A DNA stretch of 64,000 nucleotides from Haematobia irritans (Eukaryota > Arthropoda > Insecta > Diptera > Muscidae), in the NCBI RefSeq assembly GCF_050003625.1, contig NC_134398.1, forward strand, positions 115,172,145 through 115,236,144. Direction: 5' to 3'. The notes beneath the pieces were generated by a model. That model was not told the DNA's origin, searched no databases, and was given only the letters and a program-made list of their open reading frames with translations. This document shows, one piece after another, positions 46,851 through 59,467 of this stretch; position 1 is the stretch's first letter; each line of letters starts with the position of its first letter. A program made the translations under genes and the position numbers.

Positions 46851-48574
46851 TATTGAATTGCAAAATACAACTTTTCTATAATTTTCTATATATAATGGCA
46901 GTATTTGTTCGCCGTCCAACAATAACATTTTGTTCTTGAAACATGCTTGGGTTCACCATGTTTCTTCTCTGTTGTAAATATTTATTTATTATTAATTATC
47001 ACTACGATTGATTTGAATGTTCCAAGATATTAATGTGAAGGTCCAGCTGATTTTATCTGTGTAAATAAAAAGAACATTAGGTGTGTAAGTACAACCATAG
47101 CGATAGGCGGTAAGAGAACACTTGTTCATGTGTATTTCTCGCGAAGTAATACCGTGGCGGCTAGCGGCGTGCCCAAAATTAAAATCTATTCTAATTCTTT
47201 GGCAGAAAATAGTATAGTGTTGCCATCGCTTATCAATTTTTTTTAAATTCATCACTAGGCATTGTTGTTGCCTGTCCACGTGGACATTTTTGATTTGAAC
47301 TCAACAAAAAACAAGATATTACATGTTTTTATTCAACTCGTTTGTTAAATATTGAAAAATCAAGCTATATTGAATCAAAAATCAAATCAAAAATATTCGG
47401 AAACAAGAAAAGATGATTTTTTTGCCGAATGCTTCACCTATCGTTATAGTTATATTTACAAACTAAAAAATATGGCTCCGTAGCAAAAAACAGAATCTTA
47501 CCAAACCCAACCTAGCCCAACAAAAGTTTTCAGTTCAACATCTTGTTAAGTTCGAAAGTAACACAAACGGATCCATGTAAGCATCTAGTCTTACTTTTGA
47601 CATTTTGTGTCACATTAACATACTCGATACAAAAATAGAAATTTTATTTAAAAATCGTACAACAATAATATTAAAACGAATATTTATACAGTCGATCTGG
47701 CAACATTGCGTCGACTATAAACTCACAACCCAAAATACACAACGTGTTGCAGACACGCCTTTGCATCACCCTGACCCGACTATTCACTACTTTGGCTTAC
47801 GACTGTGACACAGACCATCAATTTTATGATTGTTTTAGGGATCAAATTCTTAACGAGATTTGTGACGAGAGTGCTGTTGGTTGGTGTCTTTGTGGTTGAG
47901 TTACTTTTTTTCTCCGATTGTTGTTTTGGATAATGAATGCAGCAGTATTTCCTCTGAAATAGTAGAATCATCAGTTAAAAGGCAAAGGCTAAGAGGAAAT
48001 GTCGTCGTTGATACTCATTTGCTTTTAGATTTCTACTAATAGTCATTGTATTGAGCCATATAGGTAGGTGTAGAACTATTAGGCAGAATTTCTTTAAATA
48101 ACAACGACTGTTAATTGAAGAAAATTGAAAACAATGATGTGGTTCCTTATGGATGTATGAAGAAATCCTAACCTATTGTGCGTTACGAATAAAACAATAC
48201 AATTTTGTGATGAAAACCCCTTGAAACTAAGATCCTTTACCAACCTCAAGTTTGAGGAAGAAAACAAAAACAACACATTTTCTTCAGAATTTCGTCCTTT
48301 TAATCACGACATACCATTTAGTTTTCCTGTTGTATTTGGTATAAACATTGAATGTAGTAAGCGTATGGCCAACCGAAAATACAAAAGAGAACAATAATCG
48401 ATCGTTCAGTTTGTGTTGGTAATTATTCTTTGATTTAATCATGGAATATTAACACAAACTCGCGGGCATTATAAAATGCGATATAATCATATCCTTTCTG
48501 GGGTTTGTTTAATTTATTAATTTAATTAAAAAAGAACAATTTATTTGATTTTGAGTATAATTTTTGTAAATTAA
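46851..48574. other. Spacer, no recognised gene
   Basis: The longest frames are under 100 codons and have no recognisable domain. GTTGCCATCGC (47220) and GGCAACATTGC (47698) may be diverged inverted ends of an old element. Confidence 0.35.
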
Positions 48575-49232
48575 ATTAGATATAATGCATTTGGACGTCA
48601 ATTGCCTGTTTCGGTATCAGGCTAACATGTAATATAATAAGCAACGATGAGCCCGTCGTAAAACTAGGAAAAACACGACTAATGTACGCGTTAGAATTGT
48701 TGTTGTATCCTGGAAACCAGTTTCTGTTAATTGTCATATGTTGTAGTTGACTGTAGAAACAATAAGCATTGTTCGACTGTTCACCACTTAGGTGAATTCT
48801 AACAAATTAGCTTTCTAAAAATAAATTTCGTGTTGTTGCATTACTATGTAACAAAACGAAATAAAAATAAGATTAAGGGACTTGTAAGTTATATGAAAAG
48901 ATGATGTACAGTGGGAGAAAAGATGATTCAATTTGTAAGAGGAAATTTCCCAAATGTTTTCTCCATAAGGAGTTAGCATAAAGGGCCCAAAATTGAGTTA
49001 TCTCTCCCAGCCAGATCTATACTAAAGGCTGTGGAAAGGTTCATTCGCCCGAACCGAAACATGTACAGTCCAGGCGTGTATAGATTTGTATCTGGCGTTT
49101 TCTTTTCAATGGCTCTATTAACCATGTTCCTTAATCTATATCTGTCCATAAAGCTCGAATAATAATTGTATAATTAGATATAATGCATTTGGACGTCAAT
49201 TGCCTGTTTCGGTATCAGGCTAACATGTAATA
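48575..49232. repeat. About 590-bp repeat, 1.1 tandem copies
   Basis: A 55-60 bp phrase containing GCCTGTTTCGGTATCAGGC occurs at about 48580-48638 and again at 49168-49232. This gives a tandem period near 590 bp. The block is nearly identical to 59468-60050. It lacks TG...CA ends and a primer-binding site, so I do not call it an LTR. It may be a satellite monomer or an element of unknown type. Confidence 0.6.
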
Positions 49233-51514
49233 TAAACATAATTTCTTTTAACTTATTTTATTTATATTGAAAATCTTTTAAAAATTCGAACATCTCTATA
49301 TATTATAAATCCCGGATCCATACCGTATCTTTATGATTACATAACTTTTAGCCGATCGGCTCGAGGATGTACAATTACGACACTCAAAGAACTTCTAAAA
49401 TAAATTATGTTTTATATTCAAACTTCTATCAATATACGCACTCTTAGAAAAATATGTTTTTCATATGTTCCGATGTAAACAAAATGTGTTGCGGGCACAA
49501 TTTTAAAACACAATATATTTAAGTGCAAACATGTAATGTTCCAAAACTAACACTAAATGTTTGGGGCATCTATGTTAATATGTTAGAATATATTATGTTT
49601 GGGGAATGAATGTTTCATAAAAATCATATGTGTGAATGCAAACATATATAAATTTATAAATTTGGACTAAACATACATATATTGTGATATTTTATTCAAA
49701 GCGACAGGGAGAGAGAGAGTATAGAGAAAGAAATAGAGATGGAAACCGGGAGAGTTGACAAAAGATTTCAACATAACATAGCGAAAGAATCATAAGAGAA
49801 CAATTTATGTGAAACCGCTTGTATGTTGTTTCGGAAAATTTTTTTATGATAAGGGCAAAAATTTGATGTGCTTAAGTCTAAATATTATTTAAATTGAATA
49901 AAGAGAATGGACATTCGGAACCAAGAGAAAAGACATTTGAAAAACAAACAGCATATGTTTTCGCCTTGAGAGCAGTATTTTATGTATGTGTGGACATGTG
50001 TTTTGTTTATAATTTTGGCATTATGGGCACACTTTTTTTCTTGGTTCGTTAAAAGAAATCAGAGGTCTTCATAAAAATAACGAAAGGGCACTATACTCTT
50101 TTTAGAGTTGGGACAGTAAAATGAAATAAGGAGGAAATAGTGAAAAATTACACAGTAAAATGTATAAAAACAAAGTTTAGTTCCTCTTTATTAATAAGTA
50201 GTCCACGAGGAGTTGACGGACACCTTCAAATGTAAAAGCGGGTATTAAGTTCGAGTTTTGCAGCTAAAACAATTTAAAAAGTTTATTTTCTTTAAAATGA
50301 ATTATTAATGAAAAATAAAAGGCATTTTAGAGCGATGGTACACAGAAAAAAAAGTGTCTCGTAAATTTAAGAAGATTTTTACAATAATTTATTACAAGAA
50401 TTTTCCAGAATTTTAGTTCATTTTTCGTATCTTCAACGAAAATTAACTACTCGAAAGGAAATTTTACAAATTCTAAGTAGCAATCGTTTAGTTCATGGCC
50501 TACAAAATACGATGGAAATTTCCTTAAAAAATTTCCTAACTGGTAGTTAAAAATTCGTTTGTCATGCTATAAAACTACTTGTGAAATGTAAAGTATTTTC
50601 TAAATAATAAGTGCAATTTACCATAAGATTTTTTTGTATGAGAAAATATTTTTTTACGAAAAATGAACTTGAAAGTGGATAGCAATTTCTTACTGACAAT
50701 TCCTATAGTTAATAATTGTTGGTAAAAAATTTCCCAATGAAATATTTTTAGTTCACATGTAATTAAATTTATAGACATTTTCGTCAAAAATGGGTAGATA
50801 TCATTTCATGAAGTTTTTGCTAATTTTAAGTTAAACGTTTCATCATTCTTATACTGATATGCATTTAAGAGTATTGTGTTTAGAGTAAATTGTGGACAAG
50901 CGCGATGAACTAATGCATAGTACAGATATCTTTCTCGTCAAAGTGGAATATGTTTAATGTAAAGATGATGTTACTTGAAATTTTTTTGAGAGTGAGAGCA
51001 TGCAATGCAATAATGAGAAATGGTAGCGAGTGATGGGGATGTTGTGTATATCTGAGCGTGGGGTTGTTTTTGTTCTTTCAGTGGTTTGTGTTTGTGTGTG
51101 TTTATTATTCGCGAATGGTTTATTTGACTGGATGAGGTGTTGTTTTCAATGAAGGCACTTGTGTTTTTGTTGTTGTAGGAATGTTTTGGTTTTGCTTGGT
51201 TTTGTTTGGCATGCTTCAGTTGTATAGTTGGCGTTGGCGTGGGCTGTTGCATCTTTTTAGCAAGTATGTAACAAGGGAATATAAAGGTATGGAATATATT
51301 GGTTTTTTAGACATATATTGGTGTTTGTTTATTAAAACTTTGAAATAATAGTTATTAATATTTTAGCGATGAGATGTACGATGGCGAAGTGATGATAGCT
51401 TAGAAAAAAGTTATTAAGAATGTTCAATATTTAGGAAAAAATGCTGAAATGGAAAGTATATTGATCTAATTAAATTTTTATTATTCAATGTAAAAAATAA
51501 ATATTCAATTTCAG

Positions 51515-52545
51515 AGTAACTCCAGATGAATTTGGAAAATTATTTGTTACACCTCAGCGTATAGTTTAATGATAAATAGGTAAGAGTTCTTTTTCAATGC
51601 GGTTTTCTTTTAAAAAATAATATTCTTTATGTATATTATTATTTGTTAATTATTATTATTATTATTTTTTTTAACAAGTTTCATGTTTTTCTTGTAAAAA
51701 AATATTTAATTTCAGAGCAACCCCAAGATGGATTTGGGCATATTTTTATATTCATCCTCAGCGTATAATTTAATAGAGAAGTGGTAAGTTTTCTTTGGAT
51801 TTCTTTTCACTAGAATATTTACATTTTTATGACCTTTTTATTATAAAAATTACATGTTTTTAATATCCTATTTTAGTATTACATTAATCAAATATTTTTG
51901 GAAACCAATTTAATATTTTTATTGTAAAAAACAAATATTTAATTTCAGAATAACAATTTGGAAATATTTTTATGAATTGGTAAGCTTTCTTTAACATTCT
52001 TTTAACCAAGATATTTAATTTTTTTATGCATATTATTTCTTTAATTAGATTTTTTGGAAATAAATTGAATGTTTTCTATTTAATGTAAAAAATAAATATT
52101 TAATTTCAGAGTATCCCCAAATGAATTTCGATAACTTTTTAACCTTAGCGTACAATTTAATAGAGAATTGGTAAGTTTTATATTAAAACTTTGGCTTTCT
52201 TTTGTCAAGAATATTTATTGTGTTATGTCCTTCACATCGATAACAACGCAGTTTTATGAGTTAATATATTACTTAATTCATTATTTCTCTAATTGTTTCA
52301 GGTACAAACTTTATGGGGTACGTTTATCTAAGAAAAGTTGAATTCCTTACACCATTTAATAAAATGCCCCCAAATATGGTAAGTTACAAGCTAATTTAAA
52401 GAGATTAAAAATTATATTTTATTACATGTTAATTTTTAACAATTTTCATTATTCCTTCCATTTTTTTCAGCAAGATATGTGAATATACTAACGATGAATA
52501 AAAAACTAAGGAAAAGTCAAAATGTCCAAATAGCGAGTTAAAATA
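51515..52545 (+). repeat. Exon-like cassette array of A3
   Basis: The cassettes are 51515-51579, 51716-51783, 51949-51979 and 52110-52170, each between CAG and GTAAG. Downstream exons lie from 52302 and about 52471. The order and sizes are the same as in A4. Confidence 0.55.
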
Positions 52546-52803
52546 AACTACTTTCTTGTTCCGCGTGGTCATAATTTTTATTCACAAAAACATTGTATTA
52601 AGAACTTTCATCATAAGTTTTTATAATAAAGTACTTTTGCTTAAAGACAGTTGAATTTTAATGTATGAAAATTTTCATAATAGTAAAACGGGTTGTTGTT
52701 CCTTTAATTATTTAATTTCTCTGTACTGTGGAATGATTGATTTAAAAATAGTTTAGTCGTCGACATTTTAAAGAGACTGTTAACCACTTTTTATTATCGG
52801 GTT

Positions 52804-53170
52804 TAGGCCGGTATGCACCTCTAGCGAAAAATTTCATTCCCATAAGAAATGCATTGCTATTTATGCTAACGAAATTTTCGGTAGCGTTCAATTTCGTAAG
52901 CTGGTACGCACCTCTAATGAAAATAACAGGGTTGTCAAAAGCATATTTTGGCAGCAAACATTTAATTTATTACAATCATTGTTTGCGTAAAAGTTTTAAA
53001 ATATCTGTAAATAATAAACAATGTATTTGAGGAATATTTGGAACATATATTAACAATTTTTAAAAGCGATTAGCTGGTTTAAAATTTGTGTACACAGCCC
53101 TGTTTTTTTGTTGTAGACTTAAATACATTTTTGCTACCGAAAATTTCGCTAGAGGTGCATACCGGCCCTT
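52804..53170. mobile_element. MITE with GGCCGGTATGCACCTCTAGC ends
   Basis: The left end AGGCCGGTATGCACCTCTAGC and right end GCTAGAGGTGCATACCGGCC are inverted repeats, with a second related phrase at 52900-52920. It interrupts A3, since A2 and A4 are continuous at GGGTTTCCCAAAAAATAAGC or its complement. It is non-coding. Confidence 0.7.
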
Positions 53171-53246
53171 TCCCAAAAATAAGCAGGTAAACCAAAATAA
53201 TACTGACTGACAATCCCACGGCGGCGGGTTCTACGCACCGGATTGA

Positions 53247-54450
53247 CCCGATGGATACCAGCTATCGGCCAGCGGCTGCCACCTCAGTGTACGTGTTGTC
53301 TCGTCCGTTTTTTCGTGTTGGAGAAGGTGCATCCCGGGGAGCCTTCTCCGCCTGCTTTTGGTCCGAGCCGGGATAGAGGAAAACCCCGGACCATGGTACT
53401 GTGCCGTCTGCCGAAATCGAATTCACCATCGCTCGGTTTCGGTGAGGTGTAACCGGTGCATGGAATGGGTGCACTTCCGGAACTGCTCCGGCCTAACATC
53501 GCTGCGGGAGTATAGTCAAACTGACTTCGTGGCAGGATGCTGTGCCAATGACAGCAGCAGTGGGTCATCTGATTATGTGACCCCACCGACTTCTCCCGCA
53601 CAACAATATTCTCCGCCGCAGCATCTTACACCGAATATTGTTGTACCAGTTCCGGAGAGTGCATCATTTTTGCAATTTAATTGCAACGGGCTCCGTGGTA
53701 AGATTAGTGAGATCGTAGACTTTATGAATCGGAAAAGGATAAGGGTCGCGGCGATCCAGGAAACAAAGCTGAATCCCACCTGCAGCCTACGACATTGTGA
53801 TGGGTACAATGTCCTACGGAAGGATCGCACAAGAAATGGAGGTGGTGGCCTGGCTTTCATATTACACCGTTCCGTGCAGTATAGACCTATCACGCTTGTG
53901 CTAGACACTAATGACCCGTACATGGAATGTATGGGGGTAGCAGTTAAGTGTGGGGCTGCCGAGATAGAGCTATACAATGTGTACATACCGCCGGTTGGTA
54001 GCTGTGCTCCTGGTTATAGCCCAAACATTGAGTGGTTGTTGAGCGGGCATAACCGATTGGTTCTAGGAGATTTTAATGCCCACCATGAACTTTGGCATTC
54101 TCTCCTGGGTAATGACCAGAGGGGCATAGCTTTGGCAGAGCAGATAGACGACTCCACATTTTGCACGGTGAACGAAGAGGCCCCCACGAGAATTATGGGT
54201 GACTGCAGCAGTTCGCCAGATTTATCGTTAGCATCGCCTGGTCTGATAAATGACGTCTCCTGGCAACCCGTCATTTCATTGGGTTCGGACCACCTCCCCA
54301 TAATTCTCACCATCAACCGACCCTCCGATTTCATAACCTCTGAACGCCGGACGTTTATTAATCAAAAGAAAGCCAACTGGGAAGGCTTCAGAGAATACAC
54401 CGATCGCCGCTTCAGTGAGCTCCCGTCCCCCTCACATGTTCATGTTGCCC
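53247..54450 (+). pseudogene. LINE frame, part 1: 2A-like motif, zinc finger, endonuclease
   Basis: The open frame starts after a stop at 53244. An ATG is not obvious, so the start is uncertain. A hydrophobic stretch ending LLRLLLVRAGIEENPGP gives a 2A-like ENPGP motif ahead of a PHD-like finger (C..C, C..C....H...C, WYCAVC to CSGL). The endonuclease follows with FLQFNCNGLRGK, AAIQETKL, GGGLAFILHR, LVLGDFNAHHELWHS, SSPDLSLASP and LGSDHLPI. All the hallmark catalytic and DNA-contact motifs of the APE fold are present. One extra C in the CCCC run near 54445 shifts the frame, after which a short tail ends at 54569. The endonuclease nicks target DNA to prime reverse transcription. Confidence 0.9.
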
Positions 54451-56424
54451 CAGAGGGAGTTCCGGGACATCATCAACGCAGCAGCCGCTCGCTTCATACC
54501 CGCTGGTCGAATTGCCCAGGTGAGGCCCAACTTCCCAGCCGAAGCGGCGGGACTCGCAGACGAGCGTGATGAACGCCGTCGTGCTAACCCTGCTGATCCT
54601 AGAATCAGAGAACTAAATCTAGAGATTAGTAAGATAGTCGACGAGCACAAGCGGAACACTTGGTTAGAGCACCTGAAGCAATGTAACTTAGGAACAGGAA
54701 CTGGTAAATTGTGGTCAACAGTTAGAGCCCTCTCGAACCCCTCCACAAGGGATGATGGGATTTCAGTCACATTTGGCGACGTGACTGTGACTGATCCGAA
54801 GAGGTGCGCCAAATACTTCAACCGACAGTTTGTCGAGCATCCCGAGAGTGATAGAGCGAAAAGGAGAGCCACCCGTCGTGTACGTGGTCTCCGAGCCGAT
54901 GACACACCACAATTTACTGCAGCCGAAGTTACCAATGTCATCAACAGCGCGAAACCATCTAAGGCGCTGGGCCCTGACGGAATTTCAATGCTAATGCTGA
55001 AGCATCTGGGAATACTGGGAGTTGAGTACCTGACCAGACTCCTCAATTTGTCTTTGGAATCACACATTATACCCGATGTCTGGAAAATGGGAAGGGTGAT
55101 TCCACTACTGAAACCGGGCAAAGATTCGAGCAAAGGTGAATCGTACAGACCGATATCCCTTCTCTCGCCAGTAGCCAAGACACTTGAGGCATTACTCCTC
55201 CCCAGCCTTGTGGAGAATTTTCCAGCTGCCCACCATCAACATGGATTCCGTAAGGTACATAGTACGACAACAGCCTTACATGCCATTTCGACACATATTA
55301 ATAAGGGACTTAACCAGCCCAGGCCGTGTCACAGGACGGTCCTCGTGGCGCTTGACCTATCGAAAGCATTCGATACGGTCAACCATGCCACATTATTTGA
55401 GGACATCGAGAATACGTCCCTACCGGCAGGAGCGAAGCGTTGGGTGCTGAATTATATGTGTGGACGCCAGTCGTACGTGGAATTCAGGGACAGAAAGTCA
55501 AGACCGCGTAGAGTTAAACAGGGAGTTCCCCAAGGTGGGGTGATATCTCCGGCACTGTTTAACCTCTACATGTCCTCGATTCCACCCCCTCCTGACGGCG
55601 TCGAGATTGTATCATATGCGGATGACTGTACAATCTTGGCATCTGGGCCCAATGTTGATGACATTTGCGATCGGTTGAACGTCTACATAGCTAATCTTAC
55701 CAGTTATTTCACTGCGAGAAACTTGAGGATATCCCCCACCAAATCCTCAGCCACACTATTTACTACATGGACGGCAGAAGTGCGCAGGCAGTTGAATATC
55801 AGAGTCGATGGAGTAATAATTCCGACCACAAATTACCCCAAGAATCTTGGGGTCACATTCGACAGCCTTTTTAGGTCATCTGCCCATGCCACTGCAATAT
55901 GTAATAAGCTCCGTGGTAGAAACAAGGTCCTCAAGTCACTAGCCGGCAGTACTTGGGGTGCGGACAAAGAAACCTTGCTAACTACTTATAAGGCAATTGG
56001 CCGGTCAGTGGTAAACTATGCAGCGCCAGTGTGGACACCGCAGACCAGTGATACGCAGTGGAATAACATACAAACCTGCCAGAACGCTGCCCTTAGAACT
56101 GCGACTGGGTGTCTCCGCAGCACACCCCTGGATCACCTTTATGTGGAGACAAAGATCATCCCTGTGCGAAGACACAACTACATGCTGTCAAAGCAGTATC
56201 TCCTGGGTTGTTATCGCAGTAATCATCCAAACCACCATCTTATGGATACACAACCACCACCCAGGAACGTAAGGGTTGATATACATAATCTAGAGCGCGA
56301 GATCCAGCGCTATAAAAGAGAGCCTCTAGATCAAGCAGCGTACCAGGCAGGTTTGAACAGGATTCATGAGGATACTGTAGCTGAAGCGGTGAGAAGCTAC
56401 AAGGTTAATCCTGTTCTTGGAGTC
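54446..56424 (+). pseudogene. LINE frame, part 2: reverse transcriptase
   Basis: After the frameshift the protein resumes at QREFRDIINAAAARF. Reverse transcriptase motifs appear in order: SYRPISLLSPVAKTLE, QHGFRKVHSTTTALHA, VALDLSKAFDTVNH (first catalytic aspartate), RRVKQGVPQGGVISPALFN, then IVSYADDCTILASG with the YADD catalytic pair. A thumb and C-terminal region with WNNIQTCQNAALRTATGCL follows. There is no RNase H domain. The frame is open to 56424, where a hAT element is inserted. Beyond that point the apparent continuation to 56472 is hAT sequence. Confidence 0.92.
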
Positions 56425-57797
56425 CAGCGTTGCCAATTTAGCTTTTTTCCCGCTAGATTTGGCTTTTTTTGAAGACGTTTAGCGGGAAAAAAATGCATTT
56501 AGCTTTTAGCTTTTTTTCTGGCTTTTTTTCATGACCCTTTTAGCTATTTTTGGCTTTTTTATTTTCGACATGTTTCTATTGAAATATGGAAAAATCGGCG
56601 TTTTTATCTAAGCCTTGCTGCAAGTATAAGGGTTTCCACATATTTCAAAGCTCAGTTGAAACATTAATAATGAGTCCAGCCATTATGCGGGCATTTTTGT
56701 AGCAAATACACCTTGTTGTAAAGTTTTTTCATTATATACATAAAAGTTATCGTAAACTTTAAATCTACTATTACCATACAAATTTGTTAGATAAACAGTC
56801 AGTAAATTATTGGGAATATTATCATTTGACTCGTTTATCCTTTTTATGTTATTATAATATTCTAAAGTTATTACGATATTACTAAATTAAAATAGTAGAT
56901 GTGAATAGCTTTGTGCACTGAAAAAATATTGTCGTCTACTTAAAATACGAACGCGAATTTTGGTTATAATAGCATTTGTGAATTTCTTTTATATAAACTG
57001 TTTTCCTTGTCCAAAAGACGACAAAATTGTCGTTTTGTCCTTATAATTAAGTGATTCAACTTAAAAATGGGTATGTTTTCATGAAAGAAGGAAGAATTAA
57101 TGAAATAGTCTTTAAATGTGAGGAGTTTTTGCATCTTAACCACAAACCAAAATAGCGTTCAAAAATAGAAGATGTTTTTCAACACTTTATTTTAAAAACG
57201 TATATATACAATAATTTCTACTTGAAGTCGAGTCTGAATTTGGAAATTTAAGTTGGAGTTAGCACGTTTTTAAAGCAAAAGGAAAATGTTTTTACTGGGA
57301 AATGTAAACTATAGGAATTTTCTACAATTTAAATAAAAGTAATGTATTTCGAATTTTTCACAATTTCAAATCCAAACTAAAATTTTATTTAAAAAAATGA
57401 CAAATCATTTTTTTACCAAATCCAAAGCATGCTTAGATCATTTAATATTTTAAAATAACAAGTAAATAAAATAGAGGTGTTGGGAAGGTAGCTCTCACAA
57501 AACGAAGGACTTCCAGTAAAAAATTTGTGATAGTAATCAAAATGTATCGAATACTCAAACAGAGCTAATATGCCTTAGATATTGTTACAGTCTCACAGAA
57601 GTGGAATTAAAATGAAAATAATATGCATTGTAAGTGAAATAAAGCCTTTAAGTTTGTTAAATTTCAATCAAAAATGTGACTTTTGATACAAAAAATTTAG
57701 CTTTTTTTCTAGCTATTTTTTAACATTTTTTAGCTTTTTTTAGCTATTTTTTTGGACAAATCTAGCGGTTTTTGGTGAAACAATTCTGGCAACGCTG
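56425..57797. mobile_element. Non-autonomous hAT element inside the LINE
   Basis: The 11-bp ends CAGCGTTGCCA and TGGCAACGCTG are flanked by the 8-bp duplication TTGGAGTC (56417-56424 and 57798-57805). This is diagnostic of a hAT insertion. Subterminal TAGCTTTTTT repeats lie at both ends, and a family C-like phrase starts at 56928. There is no transposase. It is the innermost element of the nest. Confidence 0.9.
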
Positions 57798-57805
57798 TTG
57801 GAGTC

Positions 57806-58078
57806 CGACCACCGCCCATAGCATCGTAGGAAAGAGACCTCCCACGGCAGACTAGGGTAATTTTGGCCCAATTAAGATCAGGCAAGTGCAGCCGCCTCAA
57901 TTCCTACTTATCGGTGATTGATAGCAGCGTAGCTGACGTTTGTCCAATTTGCAACCAAGGGCCACACGACACGCGTCATCTTTTCTCTTGCCCAGCCAAA
58001 CCAACCCGACTTACCACCAGATCACTCTGGACACACCCCATCTTAGTCGCAGAGTTCCTTGATCTGCCAACAAGCTGA
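57806..58078 (+). pseudogene. LINE frame, part 3: C-terminal cysteine motif
   Basis: Directly after the hAT target duplication the LINE frame resumes as RPPPIAS, then hits a TAG. It continues DLPRQTRVILAQLRSGKCSR to VCPICNQGPHDTRHLFSCPA and ends LDLPTS. The C..C........H....C pattern is the zinc-knuckle-like tail common in insect LINEs. The TAG and the insertion mean the copy is dead. Confidence 0.85.
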
Positions 58079-58125
58079 TGTACCAAGCGTATAACATGAA
58101 ATGGATGAGATCACAATAAACTGTT

Positions 58126-58150
58126 ACAACAACAACAACAACAACAACAA
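58126..58150 (+). repeat. (AAC)n LINE tail
   Basis: A run of AAC trinucleotides forms the 3' terminus of the LINE in place of poly(A). Confidence 0.9.
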
Positions 58151-58654
58151 TACTGACTTTTTAACTTGGTAGGTGTATATAAATCTTATGGTGTTGTACA
58201 AATGAACTAAAATACAATGTTATAGATTAACTAAAATTTAAGAGAATTATAAACTAGACAAGTTGAAAAAAATCTTAAGGGCTAAATCATGGTCAATATT
58301 ACTACAGTTTAGTTCATTTTGCAATGGAAAAGGGTTCACTGTTTTTTCAGTGTATATATATTATATTTATATTATAAAAATATTTATGTATGTTTATACT
58401 CGACTCCACGTTCTTCTTTTGTTAGAGTTTTTTAATTCCTTCCAAATTGTAAAGTTTTGTACCAAAAACAGTTTTTTGTTACAAAATTGTTATTTTTGCA
58501 ATAAAACAATAATATTTTATCCACAAATCAGTCAATTTCGTTTATATCAAGCACTGTTACTGACTATAAATCTTTAATAACCCACATTTCGAAGATTGAT
58601 TATAAAAATTTAATATAGTATAAATATAAATGTGTAAATTTAAAAAAAGTGTTC

Positions 58655-58725
58655 TGTCGGAGCAGGGATTGAACCCACGACCCTTTGCATGCAAGGCAGA
58701 CATGCTAACCACTGCTACACGTGGC
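58655..58725 (-). other. tRNA-like sequence (minus)
   Basis: Box B GGTTCAATCCC (58665-58675) and box A TGTAGCAGTGG (58709-58719) are on the minus strand. It is paired with 58848-58920. Confidence 0.6.
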
Positions 58726-58847
58726 AAACAAATGTATGTTTCTGTTAAATAATGTTATGTTTGCATGGGCTCGTGGGCGCTGCAAACTATGCTATATAAA
58801 TGTAATTTATAACGATAATTATCTGCTGGTGACCAACAGCTACGTAA

Positions 58848-58920
58848 CAGCTACGTAGCCCATTGGATAGTGTGGTGGCTTGCAAACTGTATGGTCCTCG
58901 GTTCGATTCTCCGTGCAGGC
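58848..58920 (+). other. tRNA-like sequence (plus)
   Basis: Box A TAGCCCATTGG (58856-58866) and box B GGTTCGATTCT (58900-58910) are on the plus strand. It diverges from 58655-58725. Confidence 0.6.
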
Positions 58921-59194
58921 GAAAGGTAAAATTTAAACAAATTATAAAAGTGAATAATTTCTTCAACATTATTTGTATTACAGAAAAAGGTGACAAGAAC
59001 AAATATGAGCACAATCGTCTTTGGGAATAATTCTTCCAAGCATATAATATTTTTAGGCTCAAAATTCTTCCAAACATATAATATGTTCACATTAAACAAA
59101 CATATTAATGTTTCGGCAGTATCCAATAATATATGTGCTTCCTGCAAAATATGTTTGGAACATATGTTAAAGAAGCGATTTTTTTGAGGGTGCG

Positions 59195-59467
59195 GCTATT
59201 TAAATATATACTTCGTTATTGTTTTCAATGATTTATTTAGCAATTATTTTAAAACAAAACTTTAGCTTCATAACATTTTTTATTCGAATTTGCTTTATTT
59301 ATTTGTTTTTCTCTTTTTATTATTATTTTTAAGTAAACTATTTTGTAAATATAGTCAATTATTCCTTGTTTGGCATTTTTGATAATATGATAAATTTTGT
59401 AAAACCATCAATCAGCAGACTATATAAGAACTTAGTTCTTTTGTGTAAGCTATACCAAATATACCAA
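59195..59467. other. AT-rich spacer
   Basis: No gene or repeat is recognised. Confidence 0.4.

Larger units (their letters stand above)
53208..58148 (+). mobile_element. Non-LTR retrotransposon with (AAC)n tail
   Basis: The target duplication AATACTGAC (53199-53207 and 58149-58157) flanks the element. The 3' end is AATAAACTGTTAC followed by (AAC)n. One long reading frame carries a zinc finger, an apurinic-type endonuclease, reverse transcriptase and a C-terminal cysteine motif. The frame is broken by a frameshift near 54445, a hAT insertion (56425-57797) and a stop after it. It is an APE-type LINE of the broad Jockey/CR1/LOA assemblage, and I cannot fix the clade. Confidence 0.9.
50341..58352 (+). 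mobile_element. Family A CAC-terminal element, copy A3
   Basis: The ends are CACAGAAAAAAAAGTGTC and CACTGTTTTTTCAGTG, flanked by TA (50339-50340 and 58353-58354). The content matches A4 inverted. A non-LTR retrotransposon (53208-58148) interrupts it. Confidence 0.8.
49439..59192 (-). mobile_element. Family B twin-tRNA element hosting a four-level nest
   Basis: It starts CACTCTTAGAAAAATATG and ends TTTTTTTGAGGGTG, flanked by CG (49437-49438 and 59193-59194). 49439-50340 and 58353-59192 are the two halves of an inverted B1-like element. The middle (50341-58352) is family A copy A3. Confidence 0.8.

Noticed and set aside
54432..55178. 248-codon minus-strand frame
   Set aside because: It is the antisense shadow of the LINE reverse transcriptase frame, which has all expected motifs.
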